Shown: positions 50,201 through 61,828 of the stretch, piece after piece | Numbering within the stretch: the stretch's first letter is position 1 | Layout: every line of letters starts with the position of its first letter | DNA from: Chromobotia macracanthus | Lineage: Eukaryota; Chordata; Actinopteri; Cypriniformes; Botiidae | Reading direction: 5' to 3' | Length of the DNA stretch: 64,000 bases | Assembly (NCBI GenBank): GCA_036877525.1 | Contig: JAZGTH010000059.1 | Coordinates: forward strand, 7,440,001-7,504,000 | Made by a program: the position numbers and the translations under genes | The notes under the pieces: model-generated | What the model was told of the DNA's origin: nothing | Database searches by the model: none | The model's input: the letters and a program-made list of their open reading frames with translations, nothing else

Positions 50201-50386
50201 CTAAAAGGAAGCTGTCTCACTTTTGAGAACCAGGAAGCTGTTACTGAGAAAAGAAATAGTGGTCACCTGGCAGAAGATACAGGGGACGCCACGCTGCTTC
50301 ATACTTCAGACCTGCTTTTAGTCTTGGGAGGTAAACCTTTACAAGGACAACATGGGATTTCAGTATGGTATATGACCATAGCATAA
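47217..50386 (+). CDS. Kelch-repeat beta-propeller protein
   Basis: Seven coding exons: 47217-47379, 47547-47629, 47765-47843, 47978-48024, 48111-48231, 48941-49121, 49804-50386. All are GT-AG with matching phases, giving 418 aa. An in-frame TGA at 47196-47198 just upstream fixes the ATG at 47217. At least five kelch repeats are visible, each with a His-Ser or His-Ala turn, a GG doublet and spaced Trp/aromatics: VYILGG, LYIYGG, MYVYGG (with KGHSAV), MFIYGG (with HGHSAM) and MLIYGG (with VGHSAV). A weaker LLLVLGG near the C-terminus may complete a six-bladed propeller. No BTB, F-box, signal peptide or membrane segment is seen. Kelch propellers are protein-interaction platforms, often substrate receptors; the partner here is unknown. 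The divergent neighbour is ralb. I do not recognise the orthologue. Confidence 0.9.
48282..48410 (+). mobile_element. tRNA-derived SINE in kelch intron 5
   Basis: Degenerate A box CTTGGTAGAGCATT, B-box region AGGTCATGATTTTAATTCCA, then body and tail AAGCATCTGCCAAATGCAA. Same orientation as the gene. The tRNA fold is not preserved. Confidence 0.65.
48551..48593. other. Near-perfect 43-nt palindrome
   Basis: GGTTTGAGGCGTGAGCAGGC and its reverse complement face each other across TT, with a single extra A on the right side, forming a 20-bp stem. It lies in kelch intron 5, 140 bp after a SINE, and is followed by repeats of the word GAACC(C/G)A. Confidence 0.85.
49207..49515 (+). repeat. Dispersed repeat in kelch intron 6
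   Basis: Starts TTAAAGTCACCATGAAATCA and includes ATTCATCCGTGACATTATTT, TTAAAGTCATGTGCCGTC and AAACATTAACTCCCCCTC. This order is familiar from a widespread teleost MITE-like repeat. The right end is uncertain. Confidence 0.5.
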
Positions 50387-51150
50387 ATATGAATAGAGTT
50401 TCAGGAATTTCAAATGTAATTTCAATCCTGTGCAATTCAACAGAGTGTCATTACTACCATGAAACAGAGTTTATTCATAGTCAAAAACTGTAAAATATTA
50501 ACTCATACAGTAGATGAACCATTTTAATTAAATGAAATATGAACAAGATACTTTCCTAGTTCACATTCACTGTGAAACAGCCCTGTAGAAGCTTCTGTCT
50601 TCTATAGTTTAAATGTGTTTCTTTAAGGGATAAACTGCATAGATGATGGTTTATGATTTTACTGTTATCTGAAAGGTTTTAAAGCAGATATGGTATATGA
50701 TTACAGAAATGTAAAGAACAACATCTGTAACCCTTTTGTATTAAAGACTGTACTAGATGTACATGTAAAAGGCAATAATGTAACATTTAAATAGTAAAAA
50801 GTGAACAGTGGGCTGAGCTTGCTGAATGTTATAAAACCTGAACACACATGAGGGCGCCAAACTTCACAAGTTAGATAAGACAGAAACTCTGTTAGATAAG
50901 ATAAAAACTGTTGATATACTGCTGAGTTTTAGTTTTAGATTTTATACATTAAAATGTTCCATCATGAAAAATGATGTGACAATTCACTGCATGTTCAAGT
51001 TTTAATGCAAAGCACCATACAGTGTATTTAAAAGATACTTTAACCTGCAAATCTAAACTGCGATCTTTGAGCTTTTATGCTCTACAAGTGAGCTACAGAA
51101 ACTGTTTTCTTTCATTTTTGTAAATTAAGACAGAATTCACATTTCTTTTC
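50387..51150 (+). other. Kelch gene 3' UTR and flank
   Basis: ATTAAA at about 50740 is a candidate polyadenylation signal. No further coding sequence. Confidence 0.45.
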
Positions 51151-51543
51151 CCATATATATATATATATATATATACTAATGTGTATGTATACTATATACT
51201 AATGTGCATATATGTGTATATATATAAAATACTAATGTGCATATATATGTGTATATATACTATATACTAATGTGCATATATGTGTATATATATAATATAC
51301 TAATGTGCATATATATGTATATATATATGTATATGTATATATATATACTAATGTGCATATATATGTATATATATATATATACTAATGTCATATATAGTGT
51401 ATATATACTATATACTATTGCATATATATGCGTATATATACTATAAACTAATGTGCATATATATGTTTATATATATTATATACTAATGTGCATATATATG
51501 TGTATATATACTATATACTAATGTGCATATGTGTATATAAATA

Positions 51544-51598
<55 letters not shown>

Positions 51599-51615
51599 TA
51601 ATGTGCATATATATG

Positions 51616-51661
<46 letters not shown>

Positions 51662-51728
51662 TAATCATATATATATATATATATATATAATAATGTGAAT
51701 ATGTGTGTGTGTGTGTGTGTGTGTATAC
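51151..51728. repeat. AT-rich satellite-like tract ending in a TG microsatellite
   Basis: Roughly 35-60-bp units built on ACTAATGTGCATATATATG and TGTATATATACTATAT repeat about ten times. Two long pure (AT)n blocks lie at 51556-51596 and 51620-51660, and a (TG)n run at about 51704-51724. The long Tyr-Ile frames on the minus strand are by-products. Confidence 0.95.
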
Positions 51729-52480
51729 ACCGGTAATAAATATGACGTCAATTAATACAGCAAATAAACGTGTATATATGATAAACATGTATAGTAGGGC
51801 ATTATTTGGTCATTAAGAAACTAACGATAAAGAAAGTATCGTGTATGTATGTAATTGAAGCGGTAGATGGCGCTATATCATCGAATAAAAAGATGTCAGC
51901 ACAACGTCTCCAAAACTCAACATTAACATGGACCGTCAGTCCTACAAAACTAGTCGAGTGCTAGTCAAAGCAAATGCAAATGCCAAATGTCTTCAGCATT
52001 TAAATAAAAGATTGCCATGTTACTGTTCTGCAATGAGCGACAAAGACATGAATGGATAAAAACACAAATATATGATCACATAAAAGTGATGCGGGTTGCG
52101 CTTTATGGGTCTGAAAAATAACCACTCGAGGTGCAGACTGGCGAAAACAATCAAGTTTATTGTTTGCAATGTATTAACAAACCACATCTATATTTAATGC
52201 ATAGCTTATATATAAATATATATATATATATATATAAATATATAAATGTATTCTTCTGCTACAAAACAACAACCGATTCGTCCATGCATATGCAAGCCGA
52301 CAAACGCGCACACTTGAAATCAGACCGCCTGAAATGCATCCTCTCGTCTGATGTTTTCAGAAAGCACAAGATGCGTGTGTAAGTGCACTTGCAGTCCGGT
52401 TCGGGTGAAGACGGCGGTCCGGTCCGGTCTGAGGCTCGTGTGGACCGATGCGGGATCATAATCTCTCGCGTCCAGTTGGC
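51729..52480. other. Upstream flank of inhbb
   Basis: No gene. A short AT microsatellite lies at 52206-52236. CpG content rises from about 52380 towards the inhbb promoter. Confidence 0.45.
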
Positions 52481-52540
52481 TGGACGTCTCACGTGGTTTG
52501 AAGTATAAAAAGTTCCGGTCGAGGTGCCTTCAGTATCCAC
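52390..52540 (+). promoter_or_regulatory. inhbb: inhbb core promoter
   Basis: TATAAAA at 52504-52510 sits in CpG-rich DNA about 500 bp before the start codon, with an E-box CACGTG at 52490-52495. Transcription would be expected to start near 52530-52540. Confidence 0.6.
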
Positions 52541-53007
52541 GAGCGAACAAACCAAAGCGCAACATCCCAGAATAACCACAAAACAGCGGCATTCCCATCG
52601 CCAAACATCGGCTCAAACGCGGAGGAAAGAGCAACCGAGAACGATCGCCTGTGAAGGAATTACCGGCGTTTTCTTTCTTTTTGCTGGACTTTCTTTATTT
52701 TGTTGTCGGTGCACGTCGGCTATCATCCGTCGCTCTTCCCGGGAAGCAGGAGATGCGTGCTCCGGTTTTCCCTGCGGTCAATTGAGACTCAAAGTTTTCC
52801 CGTGGAAAATCGGTATCCCTCCGTGCGCTCACCGGGCGATTGCGCGCACCGTCCCCGCGAACGTCTCGCAAAATGACCGAGAGCGCGATGCACGGACGTC
52901 CGTCAAAGGAAGTGATCGGAAGTATAGGTTTGCTCCGTTTATAGGTCTAGTTGAGGATTTCATGAACTGGTTTGTCTGATTGTTGTACGGACACGTTATT
53001 TAAGAAA
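52541..53007 (+). other. inhbb: Inferred inhbb 5' UTR
   Basis: CpG-rich leader between the inferred start site and the start codon. It contains several upstream ATGs (e.g. near 52752 and 52873), so translation may be dampened. A long open frame spanning it begins with GTG, not ATG, and is not treated as a gene. Confidence 0.5.
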
Positions 53008-53897
53008 ATGAGTATTTACATCCTGCCGGTAACCTGTTTAATGGCTTGCGTGCTGTCGGTTCAGCACACCGCGGGAGCGGAGACCGCGTCTCCGGAGTCT
53101 CAGTGCGTGTCGTGTGGGCTCGGCCATCGGGACGATTCGGGGCGGGTGGACACGGACTTTCTGGAGGCGGTGAAGAGGCACATATTAAACCGGCTGCAGA
53201 TGCGAGAAAGACCCAATATCACCCATCCCATTCCCAAAGCGGCCATGGTGACGGCGCTGCGCAAACTGCACGCCGGCAAAGTTAGGGAGGACGGCCGGGT
53301 TGAGATCCCCAACTTAGACGGACATGCCTCCTACAACGACGTGCAAGAAGAAACGTCGGAAATTATAAGTTTCGCCGAATCAGGTGCGTAAAACAACATT
53401 GGTGCCGACGTTTCACAGCTCATTGACTTTGGCCGGTTTTAACGAGACGTGCATCTTTCATCTCACATTTGCATGCAATTGGAGCGCTTATAATCCGTGT
53501 CCCCGTTTTTAACATATCATTAGATATGATGGCAAACGATAATGACTTGGTTATGACCTTTACCGGGTGCGTGTTGAGGCCATTGGGATCCTGGAGCATC
53601 TCTGGGAACGCCAAGTGAGCATCAAACGCACGGCAATCAAAGAATTACGGATAATGCGGTAATAAGAGGGCAAGAACCGCATCACGCCTTTTTCCCGTTA
53701 TTAACCGATAATATAACTATAAAACCTTTGTTCTTAATGGCCTCTATATAAGAAATATTTGCTTCTTTGAAGTAATGAACACAGCCACTCATTAGTGCCG
53801 GCCGGGGCCAAGAGATGAAGCCCTGGATCTCATTTCACGAACTGCGTTAGAAATAGCAGGGAAACATTTAACGCATTTTAATTCTGATTTTGCCCAC

Positions 53898-53932
<35 letters not shown>

Positions 53933-56900
53933 CAAATATATAAATATGTCTATATATAGAGTGTGTGTGTTATATTTATATACTGTTGTGCAGATTGCAG
54001 TTTTTATATGACTGATATTTTTCAGCATCTCTTTAAGTAGAAACCATATGCACACATCAGGGAATGAGTTTAAATCTTGCAGAACTGGCTTCTTTATCTT
54101 CACGTCTTACACACAGTGGGCCACAATTAGCTCGGACATTATCCGACCTTCTCGCTCCAGTAAGAATGATCTGAACACGCTCACGACAGCGTGACAAAAG
54201 GAAGGCAATTATTGAGCGAGTACTGTGCGTTCTTGCTTAACCCAATATGTCAACATTGGGAACAAAAACAACAAAAGAAAACAAAAGCTATCACTCAGAA
54301 TAATGCATGAGACATTTGAGTCGTGGGTGACAGAAGCTGGAGTGGGGGTTGGTCTTCTTATATCCTACTCTGAACATGCATTTAAAATATCAAAGCTTCA
54401 TCAGGCCTCTTTGCTTGTCCCCTATTATTTGTGACACCTTTGAACCGCTGAGCAGCAATGCATCATGAAACTGGCTCTCCAAGCCCCCATCTGCCTCAAG
54501 GCCAGCTGGCGCTAACCCCTCGAGTAGAGGCTGCCAGCCAGGCTATGGCATTAGAAGAACCCCAGATGCATCCTGCTCAGAGGTACATGCTTTCCTGCTG
54601 AGCAAAATGTACGATTTGCGAGGCCCGCTGTAAAGTCAGGTGCAGTGCGCAAATCACTGCAGCTGCAGGCCACCGCGGCGCCTCGGGTGCTGCATGCTCT
54701 TCCCTGCTCACTGGGTTATGTGGTATGATCGTAAACCAGAAGTTGGCTCCTGTCTTTACCCAGCTTTAGGACAGCAATAAGGAGAGGGCTGCCAAAGTAC
54801 AGGAGAGGCCGGCTGCCAATTCCAGGTCTCCATTGACACTGTCCTATGGGCCATTTCAGAAGTATTTGGTGTCCCGTAGCCACAGGAGCGGAGCGATAGA
54901 CGTTCGCTTCTCATTTGTCAGCACAGCCATTCGGACTCGGTGAACTTTACAGAACCGGTTCAGCACAGGGTATTAAGGCTTCATTATTAGACATTATTCA
55001 GTGTGGCACAGTGGCCATAGGGTCAAAAAGCCAAACGGATCTCTTTAGAAAATCTTTGTTTTTTGACATTTGATCCAAGGAATGAAATAAGAGCCTGTAG
55101 TGTTAATTGATTGGCGGGCGGTCAGAATCTAACCGGCAGCGCGCCGTGCTCTTGAACTTATTGATCTTTGACAAAAGTTCACATTAAGCATTTAAATCAC
55201 AAGAGCGATAATCAGTGAATCACAAAACTCGTATCTATTGAAAAAGATCATATCTATATCTATTTTAAAGTGTGGCCACACTTTAAGCTGAATGAATGTA
55301 GCAAATCGCTAACTATATTCTGAAAGTTTAGAAATGAATCCATTATTTATAAAAGTAAATGCTTGTTGACCTGCCAGTGACTTTGTCTAACCAATGGCTG
55401 ACCTGGATATTTCTAGAATAAAGTTTCTATATTTCTCACTGTCTCTTCATAACACAGATATCTTTAAATGTTACTGTTGAAGTATTTTATTTAGTCTTGT
55501 GCAATTTAACAAGGCTCCTATAAAGCCAAGCAGTGTCGATCTGCAGTTTAACTAAAGACAATGCAGATAACCAGTAATCATCTAGTGCAAAGTGGACAAT
55601 ACCTCCCTCTGTGTAAACAAATCCTCTTCAAGCAGGAGCTGTTGAGACAGGCTCTGGAACATTTCTGCACATCAATATCAGAGAAGATTTGTATCCAGGG
55701 GGCATATGAAGGTAGCTAATATGGTAAAAATAGTGGAGGAATCGTTTCAGCGAGCATGTTCCCTATTATCATAGTACATACTTGTTCACACCTGACATGT
55801 CTCCAGGGCTTGATTCTCCATCACCGATGAACTCTGAATGTGGGATGTGAAAGGGCTGAATTCCCTGCAGTTCTCACAGTCCTGGTAAAAAGTCCAGCAC
55901 TGCTGGACACTGCATTAAAAAGAAACCAAATTAATGTCATTTTTGTCATTGTTTATAATTTGTTTTAATAAATAATACTGTATATAAAATGAAGTATAAT
56001 ATACCAACTAAATTGAAACATCAATAAATATATCATAGCTAAATAAATTGCTAAGATAATTCAACTAGTTGCTAGATTCAAGTAAATAATGAACTATTAT
56101 CTAAACTATTATCAACTATTAATAATCAAATAATCAACTATAGCTAAATAATCAACTATTGTAAACTAGACGCTAAATGAAGCCAGACTGTCAACACAAA
56201 AAAGCCATCAAATGTGACAAACCGTTGGCATTGAACCAAACTAATCTGTTGGCAAACATGGTTATTTTACTACTACAGAAATTGCTCTGGTATTTAATCA
56301 GGATTACAGAAAATATGTTTTAGCTTCAAATGAATTTTTCTAATCATCTAGGTGGTCAAAAGAAACCTTTACAAGCAAATTACAAACAACATAAAGCTCT
56401 ACATCGTCACAAATCACTACACTGTTGTGTTAGAAAGTGGCCAGTGTCATGTAAATGGCCTTTATGTTGCCTCATCATGCTTTTCGTTTGAAGGCCACAC
56501 GCTCAATTGCTAGGCTGTGCCACAGCAGTCTCCTAATACCTCTCACAGTTCATTGTGTTGTCAGTCTCAGAGGCTCCAGGAGCTCTGGGTTTTCACAGCA
56601 CTCCTTCTGAACTCAATGAACCCCCTGGGGAAAGGCCCACGTCCGACCCCTCCCACCCTCTTTGCCCAGCTTCTTCAGCCCAAACCACAAGGCCAACTGG
56701 ACCTGAGCCCAGAGCTCCGCTGCAGCACCTTGTCTATCTGGACAAGTTGGGTGGTTTATGTTAGTCAGTGTTGCTAAAGGGAAATCAGGATGTGTTTGTG
56801 CTGTCTTGTTACAATCAGTAAACAAAGATAAACAAATCTCATTTGCTCGCATATCTTAACTCTTGCATGTTTTCACAAGCTTGAATATGAACATGAACCA

Positions 56901-57721
56901 AATCATATAACTATTAACTATTTCATTCATCCCCTACAGATGATGTGAGTCCATCTAAGTCCAGCCTCTACTTTCTGATCTCCAATGAGGGGAATCAAAA
57001 CCTCTACGTGCTGCAGGCAAACCTGTGGCTCTACTTCAAACTGCTGCCAGGTGCTCAGGAAAAAGGCATGCGCCGGAAGGTCACGGTGCGAGTGCATTAC
57101 AGTGAGCCTGGTGGGCAGAGCATGCACTGGCCTATGATAGAAAAACGTGTGGAGTTGAAACGCAGCGGCTGGCACACCTTTCCCCTGTCAGGTGCCATAA
57201 GGGAAATGCTGAGCAAGGGGGGTCGCCGGCAAGACCTGGACATCCACTGTGAGGGTTGTGAGACCGCCAATGTTCTGCCCATCCTGGTGGACCCAAGCGA
57301 CCCCTCACACCGCCCCTTCCTGGTGGTCCGCGCTCAGCAGGCAGACGGTAAGCATCGCATTCGGAAACGAGGTCTGGAGTGTGACGGTACCAATGGAGGT
57401 CTGTGCTGCAGACAGCAGTTTTACATCGACTTTCGTCTCATTGGCTGGAATGACTGGATCATTGCACCAGCAGGTTACTATGGGAACTACTGTGAGGGCA
57501 GCTGCCCAGCTTACATGGCTGGTGTTCCAGGCTCCGCCTCCTCTTTCCACACCGCAGTGGTGAACCAATACCGCATGAGAGGCATGAGTCCCGGATCAGT
57601 CAACTCGTGTTGCATACCCACCAAACTCAGCACCATGTCAATGCTTTACTTTGATGATGAGTACAACATTGTCAAACGAGATGTGCCTAACATGATCGTG
57701 GAAGAGTGTGGCTGCGCCTGA
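53008..57721 (+). CDS. inhbb: Inhibin/activin beta-B subunit precursor
   Basis: Two coding exons, 53008-53383 and 56940-57721, joined by a GT-AG phase-1 intron, 385 aa in total (human is 407). It is a secreted TGF-beta ligand: dimers form activin B, or inhibin B with an alpha subunit, and signal through activin receptors to SMAD2/3. Residues 1 to about 24 (MSIYILPVTCLMACVLSVQH...) are a signal peptide. The prodomain contains DFLEAVKRHILNRLQMR, the glycosylation site NIT, and KAAMVTALRKLHAGKVREDG. The furin site RIRKR precedes GLECDG at 57371, and the mature chain is 116 aa with the cystine-knot cysteines and C-terminal EECGCA. The ATG at 53008 is chosen because it starts the hydrophobic signal; an in-frame upstream ATG at 52972 would place charged and Cys residues before it. 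Confidence 0.97.
53384..56939 (+). other. inhbb: inhbb intron 1
   Basis: Spans 3.56 kb with donor CAG|GTGCGT and acceptor CCCCTACAG. Holds an (AT)n microsatellite at 53901-53932. Blocks at about 54430-54740 and 54960-55240 are GC-raised, repeat-free and rich in factor-like words. The remainder is AT-rich. Confidence 0.8.
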
Positions 57722-59600
57722 GACGTCCGCTGAACTCTGTTAGGACATTATGAGAGCAGTGACAGTCGTATTTATGATCTTTTTGTACCACATGCATATA
57801 GATTGTGTTATTATGCACGCAACCACAAAGTACAATCACACACGTGTGCCCATGTGTGTGTGCATCAAGCAGTCAATCAACAGATGTGTGACAGGTTGGT
57901 ACTTTCTAATGAACAAAAAGGCTTTGGGATGATAAGGGAATGATAACACCAAACGGCTTATCTCTAGTTTGCCATTTCTAGACGTAAAAAAAGTGGCTCA
58001 ACACTTTTCTCTCCAACAGCAAAAAAGGAGACGTTTCCGAACTGTTGTCACCCATTGACAAAAGTACTTAGAAACTGTTGTACAAGCACTGACATCTCAA
58101 TGTCCTTCTCAACAGAACACCAGCACTTCAACGGCTTCCTTAAAGGCAGGGTAGGCAATTTTTTTTCCAGAAACATTTTTTTATTATGCTGGTGGGAAAT
58201 CTCTTCACATCCTGATTATAAATTACTAAGCAGTCTAAATATATAAATATACATTCTCTGTGGAAGGCACAGGACCATAAAATGCTCGTCCAATCGTTGC
58301 ATTTATTCCGAACGCAATAATAAGATGTCCTACTTGCCTATCTATGCATATATAAATATAAACTGTATTTCCATAGCTCCGCCCACCCTGCTCAGTGTCT
58401 TCAGTGGAGATCACCCTGAAGGGAGGGCAGGATCTTATGCTTTCAAAGCTAGGTTGCTATTGCTAGCCTCCCCGAAATTGCCTACCCTACCTTTAACACG
58501 ACACGACAAATCATTCCAGCTGAGGTGGATATTTCAAAATCAGTGCATGTCATTTTCCCGGTCATTCCCAGAGACAATCCCAGAACTGACTCCAGGTTAT
58601 CTGCGGCATTGATCAATATCAGTTGCGAGGGTTTTACTCAAACTGCAAGCACCTCTGGACAACATCGTCTTGCAACTGCAATCTCTCCTTCCGTTCTACA
58701 AATGCATGCACGACTGCATTGCAGACCGCATAACCAGATCTAACCGGTACCACGCAAACTTTGCAGCCTCCTTTGTCTGCACACTTCAGTGACTGACAAA
58801 CGCTCGCAGCACTGCAGAGCGGCTGAAATTCTGTCCAGCTGGTTTACAGTGAGTAAAGCACTTGCGAAAACTCTCAAAATGCACAATTTAAAAGCACTTG
58901 CATATCGCAAAGCCTTCAAAAGGGTGCAGAGGTGGACCAACCCTTTGCTCATAATCCTTTAAATATAAAGTGCCGCATGAACTATGCAATGTATAGTAAT
59001 CCTGAATCATGTCAAACAAACTGATTTTCTTTTTTTAACTGCTTGTCTTTAACTTTTTATATCAATACTTGAAATGTGATCTTTCGCTGGCTTTCCAAAG
59101 CGGATGATTGTTACAAAGTTTGCACTGAAAAGTTGCGGGATTAGTTAAAAGACAACAAAACTGCCATTGAAAATGTTATTTTTGTAGTAATAAACAGAAG
59201 TTTGTGAAAATTTATTGTACCTAATAATTGTACCAAAGAGGCCAATATCTTAGCTATTACAAAAAGGTGGCATGGCCATTTCAATATATGTATAAAATAA
59301 ATATTGATCTTTCCCAAGAGGCCTATTAATCAGGGTACAACATTACGGATTCTATTTGTAGCTCATTTTTTGTCTATTTGTCTCATTTTTCTACTATGTA
59401 CAGCAAACCAATGGAACACAATCGCTTCCTTGTCTTTAATTTTGTTCAGTCTTCTATTTAATAAGAGTTATGTCTTAGCTGTTGTTACAAAGTCATTTAG
59501 AGAAACAGATGTCATCTCTGTACAGATTATGTAAGATAAAAATATTCTTTCTTAAATATTTTGTAACTTTAAAATAAATTCTTACTCTACATGTTTGTAC
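57722..59600 (+). other. inhbb: Probable inhbb 3' UTR
   Basis: No new gene begins before 60 kb. Candidate polyadenylation signals AATAAA occur near 59298 and 59572. If the distal one is used, the 3' UTR is about 1.9 kb and includes the MITE at 58140-58496. The extent is inferred. Confidence 0.45.
58140..58496 (+). mobile_element. TTAA-ended MITE (family M1), best-preserved copy
   Basis: Terminal inverted repeats TTAAAGGCAGGGTAGGCAAT and, reverse-complemented, TTAAAGGTAGGGTAGGCAAT (one mismatch in 20). TTAA at both ends is a likely target duplication. It is 357 bp and has no coding capacity. It lies 419 bp after the inhbb stop codon. Confidence 0.85.
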
Positions 59601-59833
59601 TGTGAAATGTGAAGCGTTTGCAGCATCGGAAACCTCAACACAAACAGATGTTGCATTGCAAATCAGAGCATGAATCACTTTGCATGAACAAACCCGATTT
59701 TTGCATGCATTTCAAACAATATACAAAAAAGTTGCAGTTCTCTGCTGTGTCTCTACAAACTCCGAGTTCTACAGCAGCGCTTGGTGTGAGTAAACTGGGT
59801 GATAAATAAGCTTTATTCTCATACTGATATGCA

Positions 59834-60039
59834 GATACCCAGCTAACAGGGAACATTCTCAGAATGTTTGAATAACGTTCTTATATAATTAATCAATAAC
59901 GTTAATACAACATCTAGAAAACTGAACATTTTGAATGTTCCTAAAACTTTCAAAACAACATTTTGTTGTTAACGTTTTTGTTACTTAATGGAAACATTAG
60001 GGAAATGTTCTTACAACCTAAAATTGTTAGCCGGGTATC
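59834..60039. mobile_element. Complete foldback MITE (family F1)
   Basis: GATACCCAGCTAACA at the left and TGTTAGCCGGGTATC at the right are inverted copies with one mismatch. The arms continue inward with AATGTT/AACATT and AACGTT words. TA at each boundary may be the target duplication, as in Tc1/mariner-type elements. Similar in style to Angel elements of zebrafish; the name is tentative. Confidence 0.75.
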
Positions 60040-61578
60040 ATCCAAATATATTCGCATATATGCTAGATTACATTCCCACGCACACATATGTATTGACAGA
60101 GCTCCATGGTTTCAATATTTGTCATTTTTGTTACATCAGAGCGTGTCCCCTGGAAGCCCTATCAACATGTACTGCCTTTTCTTAACCCTAGAGGCATAGA
60201 TGCAAAACACACTGCACTAAAATACCAAAAGCAAACAAAGCGAGCCTGCACACCTACCAACGGTCGGGGCGGTTCAGCCGAGTCCCAGTACAACACTGCA
60301 CAACAACACGTGCATTCCAAAACACACACAGCCCAGCGACATCAGTCACATAATTACCTGAAGTGTAGCTGTCGTGCATCTGTCAAGAGATACAGACAAA
60401 GTGGCGTGAAAAATTATGTGTTTGTAGAAGTCAGTGGAGAGTGACAGCACAAGAACGATAAGATATGAGTCAGTATCGACACCCACATGGAAGGGAAAAT
60501 ATTTTGATGTATGGTAGCTATGCACACATACATTATATAAAATGTGTGTGGGTATATACGTGTGAGTTTGCAAGTACATGTATACATACACACGCACGTG
60601 TTTCTGCATAAACATATACTACACAATTTACTACACAAAAAAAGGGGACATACACAAAAGTAAAAAAGAGTTCTGAGAGGAACACAGTGGGGGAGATATC
60701 ATTAGCTCTGAATAAAAACAATAGACGTCAATGGAAAGTCTTCGTAATGAGAGCCATGCCAACACGTGTGTGTTTGAGAGTGTTTATGTATGAGAAAAGC
60801 AAGAGGTGAGGACGCTGAGGGAGAAAGTGCAGCAGGTAGAGCTGTCCCATCATGTAGCGGAGCACTAACGGAGCCGTCGTGACTGCTGGAATGTTAATGA
60901 TACCATAGATACGCCGCAGGCCAAACACACACACACACACCTCAACCATCTCACATGACAAAACACATACAATACAATCTGTAAACACATCTAAGCTCCA
61001 AAGATTTATGGTGACTAAATCAAATGTACAACGACAGAGGCAAAACATGCTTAGCATAGCTTGCTGTTATATAGCCATTCGTTTGAGGAAAAGAGCTAAT
61101 ATTTCCTTAGGAAAAAATTCATTTTTTTTTGTAGTCTGCATGCACTTTGTATGGCAAAGAATGGTCAGCCTAATCCATTATTCGTAATTAGGAAAAAACA
61201 TTTCGTTTTCCGTGGTAAAAGAAAGTCTAGGGAATACGGTGTTTGGAACAACACAAGGATGGGTAAATGAAAGAATTTCCATATTTGGGTAAACTTTTCC
61301 TAAACGCTGTTCAAATTCTAACACTGGGATTGGCTTGCACAAGGCCTGCGTGCTCTCATAGAGGATTACACACTGAAGTGAAAAGGCTTGGAAACATAAA
61401 AGCTCACTTAAGAGAACCAATGAGAATATAGTTCTTTAATCCAGTGATTCTCACAACTGTCTGCTTCTGCTGCGACAGGTGTGACAGACAAACAAATGAA
61501 AGGAAAAACATTTAAATGATATACATATATATGGGCTATATACATATGCATTTATACATACACACACACAAACATGTA
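60040..61578. other. No gene found; small repeats
   Basis: A short AC microsatellite lies at about 60924-60942. A diverged piece of the TTTACTCACCCTC MITE sits at about 61215-61303 (GGAACAACACAAGGATGGGT and ATTTGGGTAAACTTTTCCT). Nothing else is supported. Confidence 0.45.
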
Positions 61579-61828
61579 GGCTTTCAAAGGATAAGATCCT
61601 AAGATCCTGTCCTCCATTCAGGTCGTTTTCCAAAACCACGCCTCCTCCAAAAGTGTGTACGCTAGAGGTATGCAAATACATAGTTAGGCAAGTAGGAAAT
61701 GATATCATTGCATTTGGACCTAATGCAATGATTGGACAAATATTTTATGGTCCCCCACCTAGTGTATACCACTAAGAACCAGCATAACACAAAATTTTTC
61801 TGGAAAAGATCACCTACCCTGCCTTTAA
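61579..61828 (-). mobile_element. TTAA-ended MITE (family M1), truncated copy
   Basis: The right edge ATCACCTACCCTGCCTTTAA is the intact terminus in reverse. Interior landmarks in reverse order are CCACGCCTCCTCC, ACATAGTTAGGCAAGTAGGA and TTTTATGGTCC. The left inverted repeat is missing. Confidence 0.7.

Noticed and set aside
51483..51788. Long Tyr-Ile repeat protein on the minus strand
   Set aside because: Pure by-product of the AT/TG repeat tract.
52524..52979. 151-codon protein upstream of inhbb
   Set aside because: Begins with GTG and lies within the CpG-rich inhbb 5' UTR; no domain is recognisable.
60106..60444. 112-codon plus-strand frame as a gene
   Set aside because: No domain, no promoter or splice context, and overlapped by other frames.
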